Below, piece by piece: positions 52,017 to 61,304 of a stretch of DNA of 64,000 nucleotides. The stretch covers positions 1-64,000 of the forward strand of contig JBARZE010000046.1 of assembly GCA_049649525.1 (NCBI GenBank), written 5' to 3'. The notes beneath the pieces are model-generated. The model saw only the letters and a list, made by a program, of their open reading frames with translations. It made no database searches and was not told the DNA's origin. The DNA is from JAAURB01 sp049649525 (lineage in GTDB: Bacteria > Cyanobacteriota > Cyanobacteriia > Cyanobacteriales > Microcoleaceae). Positions within the stretch are counted from its first letter, which is position 1, and every line of letters begins with the position of its first letter. The position numbers were made by a program, and so were the translations under genes.

Positions 52017-55000
52017 TTAATTCAACGTTATAAAACTAATTTTTTTAATCAATAAACTCACCCACCGTTCATCCTCAATAGAAATCTGCTGTACCTCTGC
52101 CGCTTCCAAAGTCAACAAAAACGGTGTATTCTCAGGCAAAACCCCGACCGGAATTTGTCCCTCAAACAGCCATTCTTCACCCAGTTGAGGCTGAACGGTT
52201 CCCTCAACCTTACGGCCATTGACCTGCACCCGCAAACTTTCAAGCAAACCGGGTTGAACCGCTGTAATGCCTTCTATTTGAAGCTGTAAGGCTTGACTTG
52301 TATCCACCCCTTCTACTACCACACTCCCCACCTTCTGCATCCAACGAACCGCCACTCCATGACGTTCTTCTGGGGAATACCAACCCGTACCTAGCAGCGC
52401 CTCATCCATTAAAATAGCCGTTTCTTGGGGGGGTTGCGGTTCAACGGCCTGGATGAAAATCTCTTCAACTAACACACTGGCGCGGCGGCAGTCTTGGGGA
52501 GAGAGTTGATGAACTTCTGCTGAATGCAACGACAATACAAATGGCGCTTGCGGGGTTAATATTTTGGGTGAAATATATCCCAATAGTCGCCAACTGCCAT
52601 CTGCTTGGGGTTCAACTTTGGCTGGAATGGGGTTGCCATTGACTTTGAGGCTGAGGTTGTCCAATACCTGGGGGATAACGGCTGTTCTTCCTCGTATTTG
52701 GACTTCTAAGGGTTGGGTGACATCCATATCATCGATAATGACACTTCCCACTCGTTCCATCCACCGCAATGCTACCCCGTCCACGTTTTCCCAGGGAAAC
52801 CAACCTGTACCTTGGAGGCTGGCATCCATCAGAATCACTTTTTCCGGGAGAGAGAGAGTTTTTTTTGTTGCGAATTCACGCCAGTTTAAATCGGGTACAA
52901 ATGTAATTTTTTCGACTAAAACTGCTAATTTACGGCTAGAATTATCTTCTGTAAATTGATGGAATTTTAGGGTGAAAAAGTTCAGTCCTGCTTGCAAATG
53001 AATGGGAAAAGTTAATAGATTTTCCTGTTTCATTTCTGAGGCTTTCACCAAAGTTTGCATGATTAATTGATTTTCAGACCAAAGTTCAACAATTTGTCCT
53101 GAACAAACACTGCGATAAGCAAAGATTAAATGTCCTTGTTGCGGCTGTTTCGTTTCAATCACAAACTGGCTTTCTGGCCACAAAGCCCAACGACTAGACT
53201 CTATTAGATTTAAATCAGGATAAGGGGGTTCTAATCCGCCAAACCCACCAAATACACACCCGGTAATTTCCTCTCCTGCAATAATATCATCTTTGATATG
53301 ATTTTCAGCTATATATTTCACACATAAGGAAGGATTTAACTGAGGCGGCGTTACGGCAAACTTACTAATCGGATTAATTTGTAATTTATCTAACCAATTC
53401 ACTTGATCTAAGGCAACAATTAAACTTTGGTAAGTAGAACGAATTGAAAAATGACTCGCTACATGAATCGGAGCAGAACAACTTAACCGGATTAACTGTT
53501 GATGATCTTGATATAATTCTGTGATAGTTTTAGCCAAAGCTTCAGGAGTTTTCTCTCGAACTAATCGCCCGGTTACCCCGTCTAAAATTGCCTCCTGTAC
53601 CCCGCCAGATGCATATCCCACCGCTGGTGTACCACAGGCTGCCGCTTCAATAAAGGTCAATCCTAATGTTTCTTCTAAGCTGGCTCCAACGAATAAATCA
53701 GCAGCACTGTAATAGTAAGCGAGTAAGCTACGATTCTGAATAAATCCAGTATGGCTAATCTCATAGTTTATTCCTTCTATTTGCGGAGAGCCGTGACCAA
53801 AACCGACTAATAAAATATTGTCTAAATTTGCAAATTTCAAGGCTTCAATTAAGTATCGTCCACCTTTACGTTCATCCTCTATTGAAGTAGAACCTGTCAA
53901 AATAATAAATTTATCTTTCGGTAAACCTAACCGTTGACGACACAATTGTTTGTCTCTCGGCTTAAAGACATCTGTATCAATTCCGAGAGTCAGCTTTTGA
54001 ATTCTTTTATCTAATAAATCTTGCTGTTGAACGGGTAAACTCGATTGTAATGCTCGCCGTGCCCAATTTGTTGTCCACTGACTATTTCCCAATACCAACA
54101 AATTATCATTGTTTAATAAAAGTTGACGTTTGCGTTCAAATGTAGGTTGAATTTTCTCAGGCTTTAAAGCGGGATATTGATCGAATGTCGGACAATCGCG
54201 ATCGCATGAAGTAGTATATTTATCACAAGAACCCACATAAGCACATCGCCCCGTAAATAACCACTGATCGTGCGTCACAAAAATAGTGGGATATTTAACA
54301 GAAATTGCTTCTAATAATTCCACACTTTCTTGAATATTATGCAGATTTCCCAGGATAACTAAATCCGGTTCTAAACAGTCAATTAATTGCATCGCCCAAG
54401 CAGCAGAAAAATCAATCGGTTGCGGTTTCCATCCAGAAGCCCCCATAATAGGAATGACTTGATGTCCTGCCCCAGCTAACGCCCGCCCAATTTGTTCGTG
54501 GGCAATGCCTGCCCCCCCCGAAAAACCCAGATCGCTGAATAACACCACTCGGAGTTGATGCCGTTTAGCTGATGTGTCTGCATCAGAGGATGATTTTTGT
54601 GTCGAAACAATTTGATGCTGAAACTGGGTACGAAGTCGATCTCGCGTTGCTAACAATTCCGGTTTATACTTTTCAGTGGCGCTGGTTTTCTGGGCTTCAT
54701 GCATCCGAAACTGAGCAATAGGATGAGTAATGGGGCAAATCTTCGCCCCAGCAGCAGCAAATCTAGCCCACATCTCATAATCCATACTATAGTAGAGCGC
54801 CTCATCCACTGCACCCCCAGTACGCTCCCAAATTGCCCGAGTAAACATCACTTCTGGTTGATGAAAGAATTTCCCACTCAGCCAACAATGTTCTACATCT
54901 AGGATTTCTGCTAAGGATAAAGCCCCAGGCGCAGAGGAAGTGACATGATGCAGCACTTCTTGCTCTTCCTGAAACACTTGACAAATTCCGGCGACGATAT

Positions 55001-56318
55001 CTGCACCACTGGTATAAAATGCTAAGGCGGCTGCATATAACGCTCCCGGTGCAAAACGATCGTCACTGTTTAACCAAGTAACAATCTCTCCGGTTGCCTG
55101 TTGAAAGCCTTTATTGAGGGCGTTACTTTGACCTTTGTCCGGTTCACTGACAACATAACTAAAATGCTGACGATATCGCTCTACTACTGTCATGGTTTCA
55201 TCTGTCGAGCCGCCGTCAATTAAGATATATTCTAGATTCGGATAATTTTGATGAATCACCGATAAAATCGTCTCTTCGATAAATTGACCTTGGTTGTATG
55301 AAGGGGTGATAATCGAAATTTTCGGCCAAGGACGACCATTGGGTAAGGTTTCTGGGGGAATAAAAGAGTTTTCTTGGATATAAGGCCATTGAGAGTTTGA
55401 CGACGCTACAGCTTGAGGAGTGACTTCATTGGGGTTAACCCTAGCTTTTGCTAATTCTAAGTTCCGATAAAATGAAACATTTAAAATCGGATCTAATTCG
55501 ATTGCTTTCTGATAATATGTAATCGCTTTTGACCATTCCTGCTGCTGAACAAGTGTATCGGCCAAGCCACCATAGGCCAGAGCAAAATCGGGTTGAATTT
55601 CAATCGCTTGATAATAATTTTCGAGGGCTTCCTGCCATTTCTGCAGATTAAATAAAGCCTCAGCTAAATAATAATAAGACCATTCAAAATTGGGTTGCAA
55701 TTCAACCGATTTTTGCAGTGGAATAATGGCTTCACGCCAACGATTCTGTTGATTGAGGAGTTGACCTAAATGAAACTGAGACCAGATAAAATCTGGATTT
55801 AAATTAACTGCTTGTTGATAGGCGGCAATAGCGTAATCACGAGATTCTAACTTTGTATAAGCTTCCCCTAAATTATGATGAGATAAGGCAAATTCAGGGT
55901 TAAGTCGAATGGCTTGTTGATAGGTCTTAACTGCTGATGTCCACTGGCCTAGTTTCAAGAAAATATCAGCTAAATTATTATAAGACCAGGAAAAATTTGG
56001 TCGGATTTGAATAGCTTTTTGATAAGCTTTAATTGCCTCGGGCCATTTTTCTAACTGAGAAAGCGATTCTCCTAAGTTATGATAAACTTGGGGTAAATTA
56101 GGCTCGATCTGTAATACTTTTTGATAACAAGCGATCGCCTGTTTAAATTGCTGTAGCTTGAGAAATACATTCCCCAATTCTTGGTAAGCAATTAAGTGCT
56201 GAGGATCGTGTTTGAGAGTTTGTTGGTAGTGATTTACAGCTTCAGTAAGCTTGCCCTGTTGTACGGCTAACTGGGCTAACTCATGACAAGATTGAGCTGA
56301 ACTTGAAGAAGCTTTCAC
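52017..56318 (-). CDS. Giant TPR-GT2-GT4 glycosyltransferase with a duplicated C-terminal domain
   Basis: 1433 residues. Residues 1 to about 300 are about eight TPR units (ELGNVFLKLQQFKQAIACYQ and so on). About 331-545 is a GT2 transferase (KISIITPSYNQGQFIEETIL, LIDGGSTDET, TWLNSDDRFAPGAL). About 586-960 is a GT4 transferase (VVLFSDLGFSGGAG, ending with the E-x7-E motif EETLGLTFIEAAACGTPAVG). About 1000-1140 is a beta-rich region, and 1159-1433 holds two copies of a domain with GTGW and GVAxRWMxxVGSVxV. It is the first gene of the minus-strand cluster and is likely its central assembly enzyme. Confidence 0.85.
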   Translation of the reverse strand: MKASSSSAQSCHELAQLAVQQGKLTEAVNHYQQTLKHDPQHLIAYQELGNVFLKLQQFKQAIACYQKVLQIEPNLPQVYHNLGESLSQLEKWPEAIKAYQKAIQIRPNFSWSYNNLADIFLKLGQWTSAVKTYQQAIRLNPEFALSHHNLGEAYTKLESRDYAIAAYQQAVNLNPDFIWSQFHLGQLLNQQNRWREAIIPLQKSVELQPNFEWSYYYLAEALFNLQKWQEALENYYQAIEIQPDFALAYGGLADTLVQQQEWSKAITYYQKAIELDPILNVSFYRNLELAKARVNPNEVTPQAVASSNSQWPYIQENSFIPPETLPNGRPWPKISIITPSYNQGQFIEETILSVIHQNYPNLEYILIDGGSTDETMTVVERYRQHFSYVVSEPDKGQSNALNKGFQQATGEIVTWLNSDDRFAPGALYAAALAFYTSGADIVAGICQVFQEEQEVLHHVTSSAPGALSLAEILDVEHCWLSGKFFHQPEVMFTRAIWERTGGAVDEALYYSMDYEMWARFAAAGAKICPITHPIAQFRMHEAQKTSATEKYKPELLATRDRLRTQFQHQIVSTQKSSSDADTSAKRHQLRVVLFSDLGFSGGAGIAHEQIGRALAGAGHQVIPIMGASGWKPQPIDFSAAWAMQLIDCLEPDLVILGNLHNIQESVELLEAISVKYPTIFVTHDQWLFTGRCAYVGSCDKYTTSCDRDCPTFDQYPALKPEKIQPTFERKRQLLLNNDNLLVLGNSQWTTNWARRALQSSLPVQQQDLLDKRIQKLTLGIDTDVFKPRDKQLCRQRLGLPKDKFIILTGSTSIEDERKGGRYLIEALKFANLDNILLVGFGHGSPQIEGINYEISHTGFIQNRSLLAYYYSAADLFVGASLEETLGLTFIEAAACGTPAVGYASGGVQEAILDGVTGRLVREKTPEALAKTITELYQDHQQLIRLSCSAPIHVASHFSIRSTYQSLIVALDQVNWLDKLQINPISKFAVTPPQLNPSLCVKYIAENHIKDDIIAGEEITGCVFGGFGGLEPPYPDLNLIESSRWALWPESQFVIETKQPQQGHLIFAYRSVCSGQIVELWSENQLIMQTLVKASEMKQENLLTFPIHLQAGLNFFTLKFHQFTEDNSSRKLAVLVEKITFVPDLNWREFATKKTLSLPEKVILMDASLQGTGWFPWENVDGVALRWMERVGSVIIDDMDVTQPLEVQIRGRTAVIPQVLDNLSLKVNGNPIPAKVEPQADGSWRLLGYISPKILTPQAPFVLSLHSAEVHQLSPQDCRRASVLVEEIFIQAVEPQPPQETAILMDEALLGTGWYSPEERHGVAVRWMQKVGSVVVEGVDTSQALQLQIEGITAVQPGLLESLRVQVNGRKVEGTVQPQLGEEWLFEGQIPVGVLPENTPFLLTLEAAEVQQISIEDERWVSLLIKKISFITLN

Positions 56319-56948
56319 AGGCTTTATAGTAATCCTAAATAACTCGTCTACAAAATATTTGCCAATCTAATATCCACTATCTCTCTATGTTAAGCTGAAA
56401 AAAGTATCAGGTTTTACTTTGTTCTCAAAGAGTGGTTTAGGATACCAAATTCAAGTTGTGAAGTCGTTACAAAAATATATTGTAAAACCTCCCTGCAATT
56501 TTAATGAAAATGCAAGTATTTACTCTAACGTATCAGTGGTAGCGAATACATGAAATCTAATCTGCACCCCTAATATCATAGGGAATCTGTCTTGGTTATG
56601 ACAGATGTCAAATCTACTAGTCAATGGTAACTATTCTTGCTTTGCATCAGTCTATCACTGCTAAGTGGTCTCATTTCTGAGCGGCTGTTGCAAATCAAGT
56701 TGAGTCAGACTAAAATACACACCTTTTAAATCTTATCACGAACATGATACAACAATTTAGAAAAAATTCCAATCATTAGTAAAAAAATAGTTTCTCAGAG
56801 GTTAGAGCATCACTGAGACATCAAGGTAAATGGGGTGCTATCAATGACTTAAGCTGTGGATTTTTCAGCATTGTGAGCAACTGAGCCGTTTCTGATTCTG
56901 CCGTTTATTCATTCTATATTGTCTAAGCTCATTCGATTCTAACCCGGC
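56319..56948. other. Spacer upstream of the glycan cluster
   Basis: 630 bases without a supportable gene. It should contain the promoter driving the cluster leftward from 56318. I see no recognisable operator and no intact mobile element. Confidence 0.4.
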
Positions 56949-58634
56949 TTAAATTTCACTAACGATTTTAGCAATAGGCATTCGCCATCCTGTGCCAAAA
57001 GCGCGATCGCTAATCTTTAATCCGGGAGGAGCTTGACGACGTTTAAATTCTGCCCGCAGGACTAACTTTACCACCTTTTCAACCACCGTTTGTTCATGTC
57101 CGGCGGTAACAATTTGCTGAGGAGATTGGTGTTTTTCAATCAAACGATATAAAATGTCATCTAGAACTTCATAAGAGGGCAAAGAATCTTGATCGACTTG
57201 ACCCGGTTTTAACTCCGCACTAGCGGGTTTAGTGATAACATTTTCGGGGATAATTTCTGAGTTATTACTTTGATTTAACCACCGACAAATAGAATAAACT
57301 CTTGTTTTCGGCACATCCGCAATCACTGCTAAACCCCCATTCATATCGCCATACAACGTACAGTATCCGACTGCCATTTCAGATTTATTACCGGTTGAAA
57401 GTAATAAATGACCGAACTTATTAGAAATCCCCATTAATAATGTACCTCGAATCCGGGATTGAATATTTTCTTCAGCAATACCAAATTCAGTATTTTTAAA
57501 TAAAGGTTCTAAAGCAGAATTCATCGCGCTCATCGTCTCTGCAATTGGGATAATTTGAGTTTGTATCCCTAAATTATTCGCTAAAGCTAATCCATCTTCA
57601 ATTGAATGTTCTGAACTATAAGGAGACGGCATTAATATCCCTAATACATTCTCTGCACCAATAGCAACAGAAGCAACTGCTGCAACTAAAGCCGAATCAA
57701 TTCCCCCACTCAAACCTAAAATAACTTTCGAGAATCCACATTTTTTCACATAATCTTTTACACCCAAAACTAAAGCCGACCAAATCTCTTGATCGATTGA
57801 TTCAATGATTTTCGCTTTGTTATTTTCTTTGAAATCTTGTTGCTGTTTATCCCATTCTACTGCTGCGAAATCTGTTTGAAAACTAGATAAAAATTGAATC
57901 ACTTTTCCTTTACGGTTCAGGACAAAACTACAACCATCAAAAATCAAATCATCATTTCCCCCGATTTGGTTAGCATATACAATCGGGATTCGATAGCGTT
58001 TAGCACTATGTCCTAACATCGCTTGACGCAATTTTTGTTTACCCGCTTGATAAGGAGAAGCCGATAAATTCACCACAAAATCAATATCTTGTTGTACTAA
58101 TTCTATTAGAGGATTGCAACGATAACTCTGATGCCCCCAAAATTCCTCATCATTCCATAAATCCTCACAAATCGTCACTCCAATTTTGTAAGAAACTTCT
58201 TCAATTGTTAAGTTAAACCAGTGACTGTCTTTCCCCGCTTCAAAATAGCGATCCTCATCAAACACATCATAGGTGGGCAATAAACGCTTTTGAAAATATT
58301 GTTGAATTATGCCATGGTGTAATAATGCGGCGCTATTATAAAGTAATCGTTCACCTCGTTGTTTTCCTGGGGAGTTGGGTTCAACTGTTCCCACTAATAC
58401 TGCTAACTGAGAAGGTAAATTTTTAGCTAATTGTTGTAATTGGTGAGTGGTTGCCTGAATAAAACTCGGACGCATCAATAAATCCCGAGGCGGATATCCA
58501 GTTAATGCTAATTCCGTGGTTAAAAGCAAATTACAGTCTGTTTCAATCGCTTTTTGAGCAGCAGTAAGTATCTGTTGGCTGTTTCCCTTTAAGTCTCCAA
58601 CAGTGGGGTTAAGCTGGGCGATGGCAATTTTCAT
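56949..58634 (-). CDS. nadE: Glutamine-dependent NAD+ synthetase
   Basis: 561 residues, the two-domain bacterial form. Residues 1 to about 265 are a nitrilase-type glutaminase: Glu in LTTELALTGYPPRD, Lys in KRLLPTYDVFDEDR and Cys in VTICEDLWND. Residues about 275-561 are the synthetase with the ATP-pyrophosphatase loop VILGLSGGIDSALVAAVAS (about 303-321) and LLSTGNKSEMAVGYCTLYGD. It amidates nicotinic acid adenine dinucleotide to NAD+. Start at 58634. It precedes the glycan cluster on the same strand but is separated by 630 bases. Confidence 0.95.
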   Translation of the reverse strand: MKIAIAQLNPTVGDLKGNSQQILTAAQKAIETDCNLLLTTELALTGYPPRDLLMRPSFIQATTHQLQQLAKNLPSQLAVLVGTVEPNSPGKQRGERLLYNSAALLHHGIIQQYFQKRLLPTYDVFDEDRYFEAGKDSHWFNLTIEEVSYKIGVTICEDLWNDEEFWGHQSYRCNPLIELVQQDIDFVVNLSASPYQAGKQKLRQAMLGHSAKRYRIPIVYANQIGGNDDLIFDGCSFVLNRKGKVIQFLSSFQTDFAAVEWDKQQQDFKENNKAKIIESIDQEIWSALVLGVKDYVKKCGFSKVILGLSGGIDSALVAAVASVAIGAENVLGILMPSPYSSEHSIEDGLALANNLGIQTQIIPIAETMSAMNSALEPLFKNTEFGIAEENIQSRIRGTLLMGISNKFGHLLLSTGNKSEMAVGYCTLYGDMNGGLAVIADVPKTRVYSICRWLNQSNNSEIIPENVITKPASAELKPGQVDQDSLPSYEVLDDILYRLIEKHQSPQQIVTAGHEQTVVEKVVKLVLRAEFKRRQAPPGLKISDRAFGTGWRMPIAKIVSEI

Positions 58635-58648
58635 GATTATTTATCTTA

Positions 58649-58682
58649 TGAACATTGAACATTGAACATTGAACATTGAACA
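58649..58682. repeat. Heptanucleotide tandem repeat TGAACAT
   Basis: Almost five exact copies of TGAACAT, a short tandemly repeated repetitive sequence of the type common in filamentous cyanobacteria. Confidence 0.95.
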
Positions 58683-58687
58683 GCCAA

Positions 58688-58715
58688 CTGATAACTAATA
58701 ACTGATAACTGATAA
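58688..58715. repeat. Heptanucleotide tandem repeat CTGATAA
   Basis: Four copies of CTGATAA (the second is CTAATAA) just after the TGAACAT array. Confidence 0.9.
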
Positions 58716-59105
58716 ATTATAAATTGCGCTCAGACGCCATCACCGCGCTGTGTCACCGTGACGATGCAAGTTGCGTATAACCAAGCGTGCCGTGATGGGG
58801 TAAGCCATGCCGTGTTTGTTATTGCCTAAAGGGTTATAGAGAGAGCCTATCATTATAATCAAAGATTTTTACTCTTTACTCATTACTTGGGACAGATACT
58901 AACAAAGATTTTCTCTTTTATGATAAAACGACCCTGGTAAATATTAAGTTTTGCAAAGTAAATTAGTCGATAAATGTGCATCATGGACAGATTGTCAAGC
59001 ACTTGTTACGATAATTTACATATAGAAGCAAAAAAAAGGAAACACACTCGCCAGCTATGCATCTGCTGGTGATGTACACAGCAATCTTTATAGGAGGATA
59101 TAACG

Positions 59106-59273
59106 ATGCAAACTCCCGGAAACTTAAGTTTAGAACAACAGTTCAAGTTAACAGTGCTGCGGGAACAGGTTCAAGGTCTGAGTCTGGAAGAAGCCCAAGA
59201 CTATTTAGTTGAAGTCTTGCGTCAAGGGATGGTAAAAGATAACATCCTGCGGCAATGGATGAAGCAAGCATAA
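59106..59273 (+). CDS. nblA: Phycobilisome degradation protein NblA
   Basis: 55 residues, the usual NblA length. It reads LSLEQQFKLTVLREQVQGLS and then LEEAQDYLVEVLRQGMVKDN, which is the NblA family signature, ending ILRQWMKQA. NblA dimers bind phycobiliproteins and recruit Clp protease during nutrient starvation. A strong Shine-Dalgarno (AGGAGG) precedes the ATG. The pst phosphate-transport operon is its convergent neighbour. Confidence 0.93.
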   Translation: MQTPGNLSLEQQFKLTVLREQVQGLSLEEAQDYLVEVLRQGMVKDNILRQWMKQA

Positions 59274-59346
59274 CAGTAAAACATCACAACAAGTCAGAAT
59301 CACGATACTTTCTTTTCTGAGCGCAGAAGGCGGCGGGGCATTCTTG

Positions 59347-59367
59347 CACCTGAACTAAATTCAGGTG
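59347..59367. terminator. Hairpin between nblA and pstB
   Basis: CACCTGAA pairs with TTCAGGTG around a five-base loop, between convergent nblA and pstB. It lacks a T-run, so it is a weak terminator candidate or part of another structure. Confidence 0.35.
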
Positions 59368-59449
59368 AGAGCCCCTTATCAACGCAGGCATCGTCGTTTG
59401 ACGGCAATATAACGTTGACTTCTCCATCTCAACTGTAGAATATATTATC

Positions 59450-60268
59450 CTAACCGAAACGACCACTGACATATTGTTGGGTTGCTTCTTCGGTAGGGTT
59501 TTGGAAGATAGTTTGAGTTTCATCAAATTCGACCAAATATCCGAAGCGTTTGCCGCCATCTGCTGCCTTGGCGTTATAAAAAGCCGTCATATCAGCCACC
59601 CGCGTGGCCTGTTGCATATTATGAGTGACGATAATAATTGTATAATCTTGCTTGAGATCGTGGATGAGATCCTCAATCGCTAAGGTGGAAATGGGGTCAA
59701 GAGAAGCGCAAGGTTCGTCCATCAATACCACATCGGGGTTAACTGCAATTGTGCGGGCAATACACAAGCGTTGTTGCTGACCACCGGAAAGGGCAAACCC
59801 ACTTTCCCCTAATTTATCCTTAACTTCATCCCATAATACCGCTTGTTTGAGCGATCGCTCTACAATTTCATCCATCTCAGCTTTTGATTTCGCCATGCCA
59901 TTAACACGCAGGCCGTAGGCAATATTATCATAAATTGTTTTCGGGAAAGGATTAGGTTTTTGGAACACCATTCCAATACGTCGCCGCACTTCTACCGGGT
60001 CAACATCGGGGTCATAAAGGTTTTTGCCATGATAATAAACTGCCCCTTCTAACTTAAACACCGGAATTAAATCATTTAAACGATTAAAGCATCGGATAAT
60101 TGTACTTTTGCCACAACCAGACGGCCCAATAAATGCAGTTACTTGATTTTTAGGAATTTCTAAAGATACTCCTCGAACCGCCTTGAAATCCCCATAAAAG
60201 ACATCAAGATTTGCTGCCGTTAACACCGTTTCCGTTTCTTTTGTTGTTTTCAGACCAGAATTCATCAT
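59450..60268 (-). CDS. pstB: Phosphate ABC transporter ATP-binding protein
   Basis: 272 residues. Walker A GPSGCGKSTI (about 52-61), Q-loop MVFQKPNPFPKTI, the signature LSGGQQQRLCIARTI and Walker B VVLMDEPCASLDP are intact; KPNPFP is characteristic of PstB. It energises high-affinity phosphate uptake. A good Shine-Dalgarno (GAAGGAG) precedes the two adjacent ATGs at 60268 and 60265. Last gene of pstSCAB. Confidence 0.97.
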   Translation of the reverse strand: MMNSGLKTTKETETVLTAANLDVFYGDFKAVRGVSLEIPKNQVTAFIGPSGCGKSTIIRCFNRLNDLIPVFKLEGAVYYHGKNLYDPDVDPVEVRRRIGMVFQKPNPFPKTIYDNIAYGLRVNGMAKSKAEMDEIVERSLKQAVLWDEVKDKLGESGFALSGGQQQRLCIARTIAVNPDVVLMDEPCASLDPISTLAIEDLIHDLKQDYTIIIVTHNMQQATRVADMTAFYNAKAADGGKRFGYLVEFDETQTIFQNPTEEATQQYVSGRFG

Positions 60269-60338
60269 TAGTGTACTCCTTCTTTTTCAAAGAAGATAAA
60301 AGATAATAAAAGCGAAATGTAACTCAACCCTGAACCGA

Positions 60339-61229
60339 TTAAAACTTCTTCTGTCGAGTTGCCCAACGGGCGATAATACTGGCAATTAAAACCAGTAAGA
60401 CTAAAACTAAAGAAGCTGCCCAAGCGTATTCTTGCAGAACTTTATCAAAACCTCGGGCAAACTCATAGACCAAATAAGCCAAAGACGGTAAAGTGGGGGC
60501 AAATGGGCCTCGTGGCCAGTTATTGGTATAAACCACCGTAAACAATAGCGGGGCAGTTTCTCCAGCAGCGCGGGCAACCGCGAGGGTGACTCCGGTTAAA
60601 ATCGCAGGTATTGCGGCAGGAAGTACTACTTGCAAGACGGTTTGATAGTTAGAAGCCCCCAACCCCACCGAAGCCCAACGAATTTCTTGGGGAACAATTT
60701 GCAAGGCTTCATCGGTTGTCCGGACAATAGTGGGTAACATCAACACCGATAACGCCACCGCACCAGCGAGTACAGAAAATTGACCAGTTGTTAATACAAT
60801 TAAGCTATAGGCAAAAATCCCGGCAATAATTGAAGGTACTCCACTTAAAACATTGGTGGCAAAACGAATCCAATTGGCTGCTTTCCCCGATCCAAATTCA
60901 GACAGAAAGATAGCCGCTAACACCCCAAATGGCACCGCCATTAAGGTCGCAATTGCCACAACCATAATGGTTCCCAAAATAGCGCTGGCAATACCCCCTG
61001 ATGTTTGACCTGCTGCTGGCGGTAACTGAGTAAATAAGCTCAGATTCAGTCGGGAGGCCCCTTTAATTAAGACATAAATTAAAACAGCAAACAAGGGGAT
61101 CAGGGTAATGGCGATACACAATCCTGAAATCCCCGTCATAATCATATTAAACAATTCACGAGGACGTCGGCGATCGCGGACTAAACTTTGGGCGTTGGGT
61201 TGACCCAAGGGTGGAACAGCGTTTGACAT
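60339..61229 (-). CDS. pstA: Phosphate ABC transporter permease PstA
   Basis: 296 residues, six membrane spans. PstA features are the GGIASAILGTIMVVAIATLM segment, the permease loop ALQIVPQEIRWASVGLGASN (EAA motif, contacting PstB) and AVARAAGETAPLLFT. Forms the inner-membrane channel with PstC. Spacing of 70 bases to pstB and 75 to pstC is compatible with one transcript. Confidence 0.95.
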   Translation of the reverse strand: MSNAVPPLGQPNAQSLVRDRRRPRELFNMIMTGISGLCIAITLIPLFAVLIYVLIKGASRLNLSLFTQLPPAAGQTSGGIASAILGTIMVVAIATLMAVPFGVLAAIFLSEFGSGKAANWIRFATNVLSGVPSIIAGIFAYSLIVLTTGQFSVLAGAVALSVLMLPTIVRTTDEALQIVPQEIRWASVGLGASNYQTVLQVVLPAAIPAILTGVTLAVARAAGETAPLLFTVVYTNNWPRGPFAPTLPSLAYLVYEFARGFDKVLQEYAWAASLVLVLLVLIASIIARWATRQKKF

Positions 61230-61304
61230 AATGGGTTAATCATCCATAAGATTTAGACAACAGTAATGGCAGAAATTGTTGCTCAAATTTTTAGTCTGAG
61301 AAGT

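Larger units (their letters stand above)
58635..59105. promoter_or_regulatory. Divergent spacer between nadE and nblA
   Basis: 471 bases with two heptamer tandem repeats near nadE, a GC-rich block around 58725-58800 and the nblA leader. A short hairpin, CGCCAGC (59049-59055) with GCTGGTG (59065-59071), sits about 20 bases before the nblA Shine-Dalgarno (AGGAGG at about 59092). I did not find an NtcA box with correct spacing. Confidence 0.5.

Noticed and set aside
58981..59040. NtcA site upstream of nblA
   Set aside because: GTTACGATAATTTAC has one base too many for GTA-N8-TAC or GT-N10-AC.
59284..59559. Open frame of 91 codons overlapping the pstB 3' end
   Set aside because: Composition and overlap with pstB in another frame indicate a shadow.
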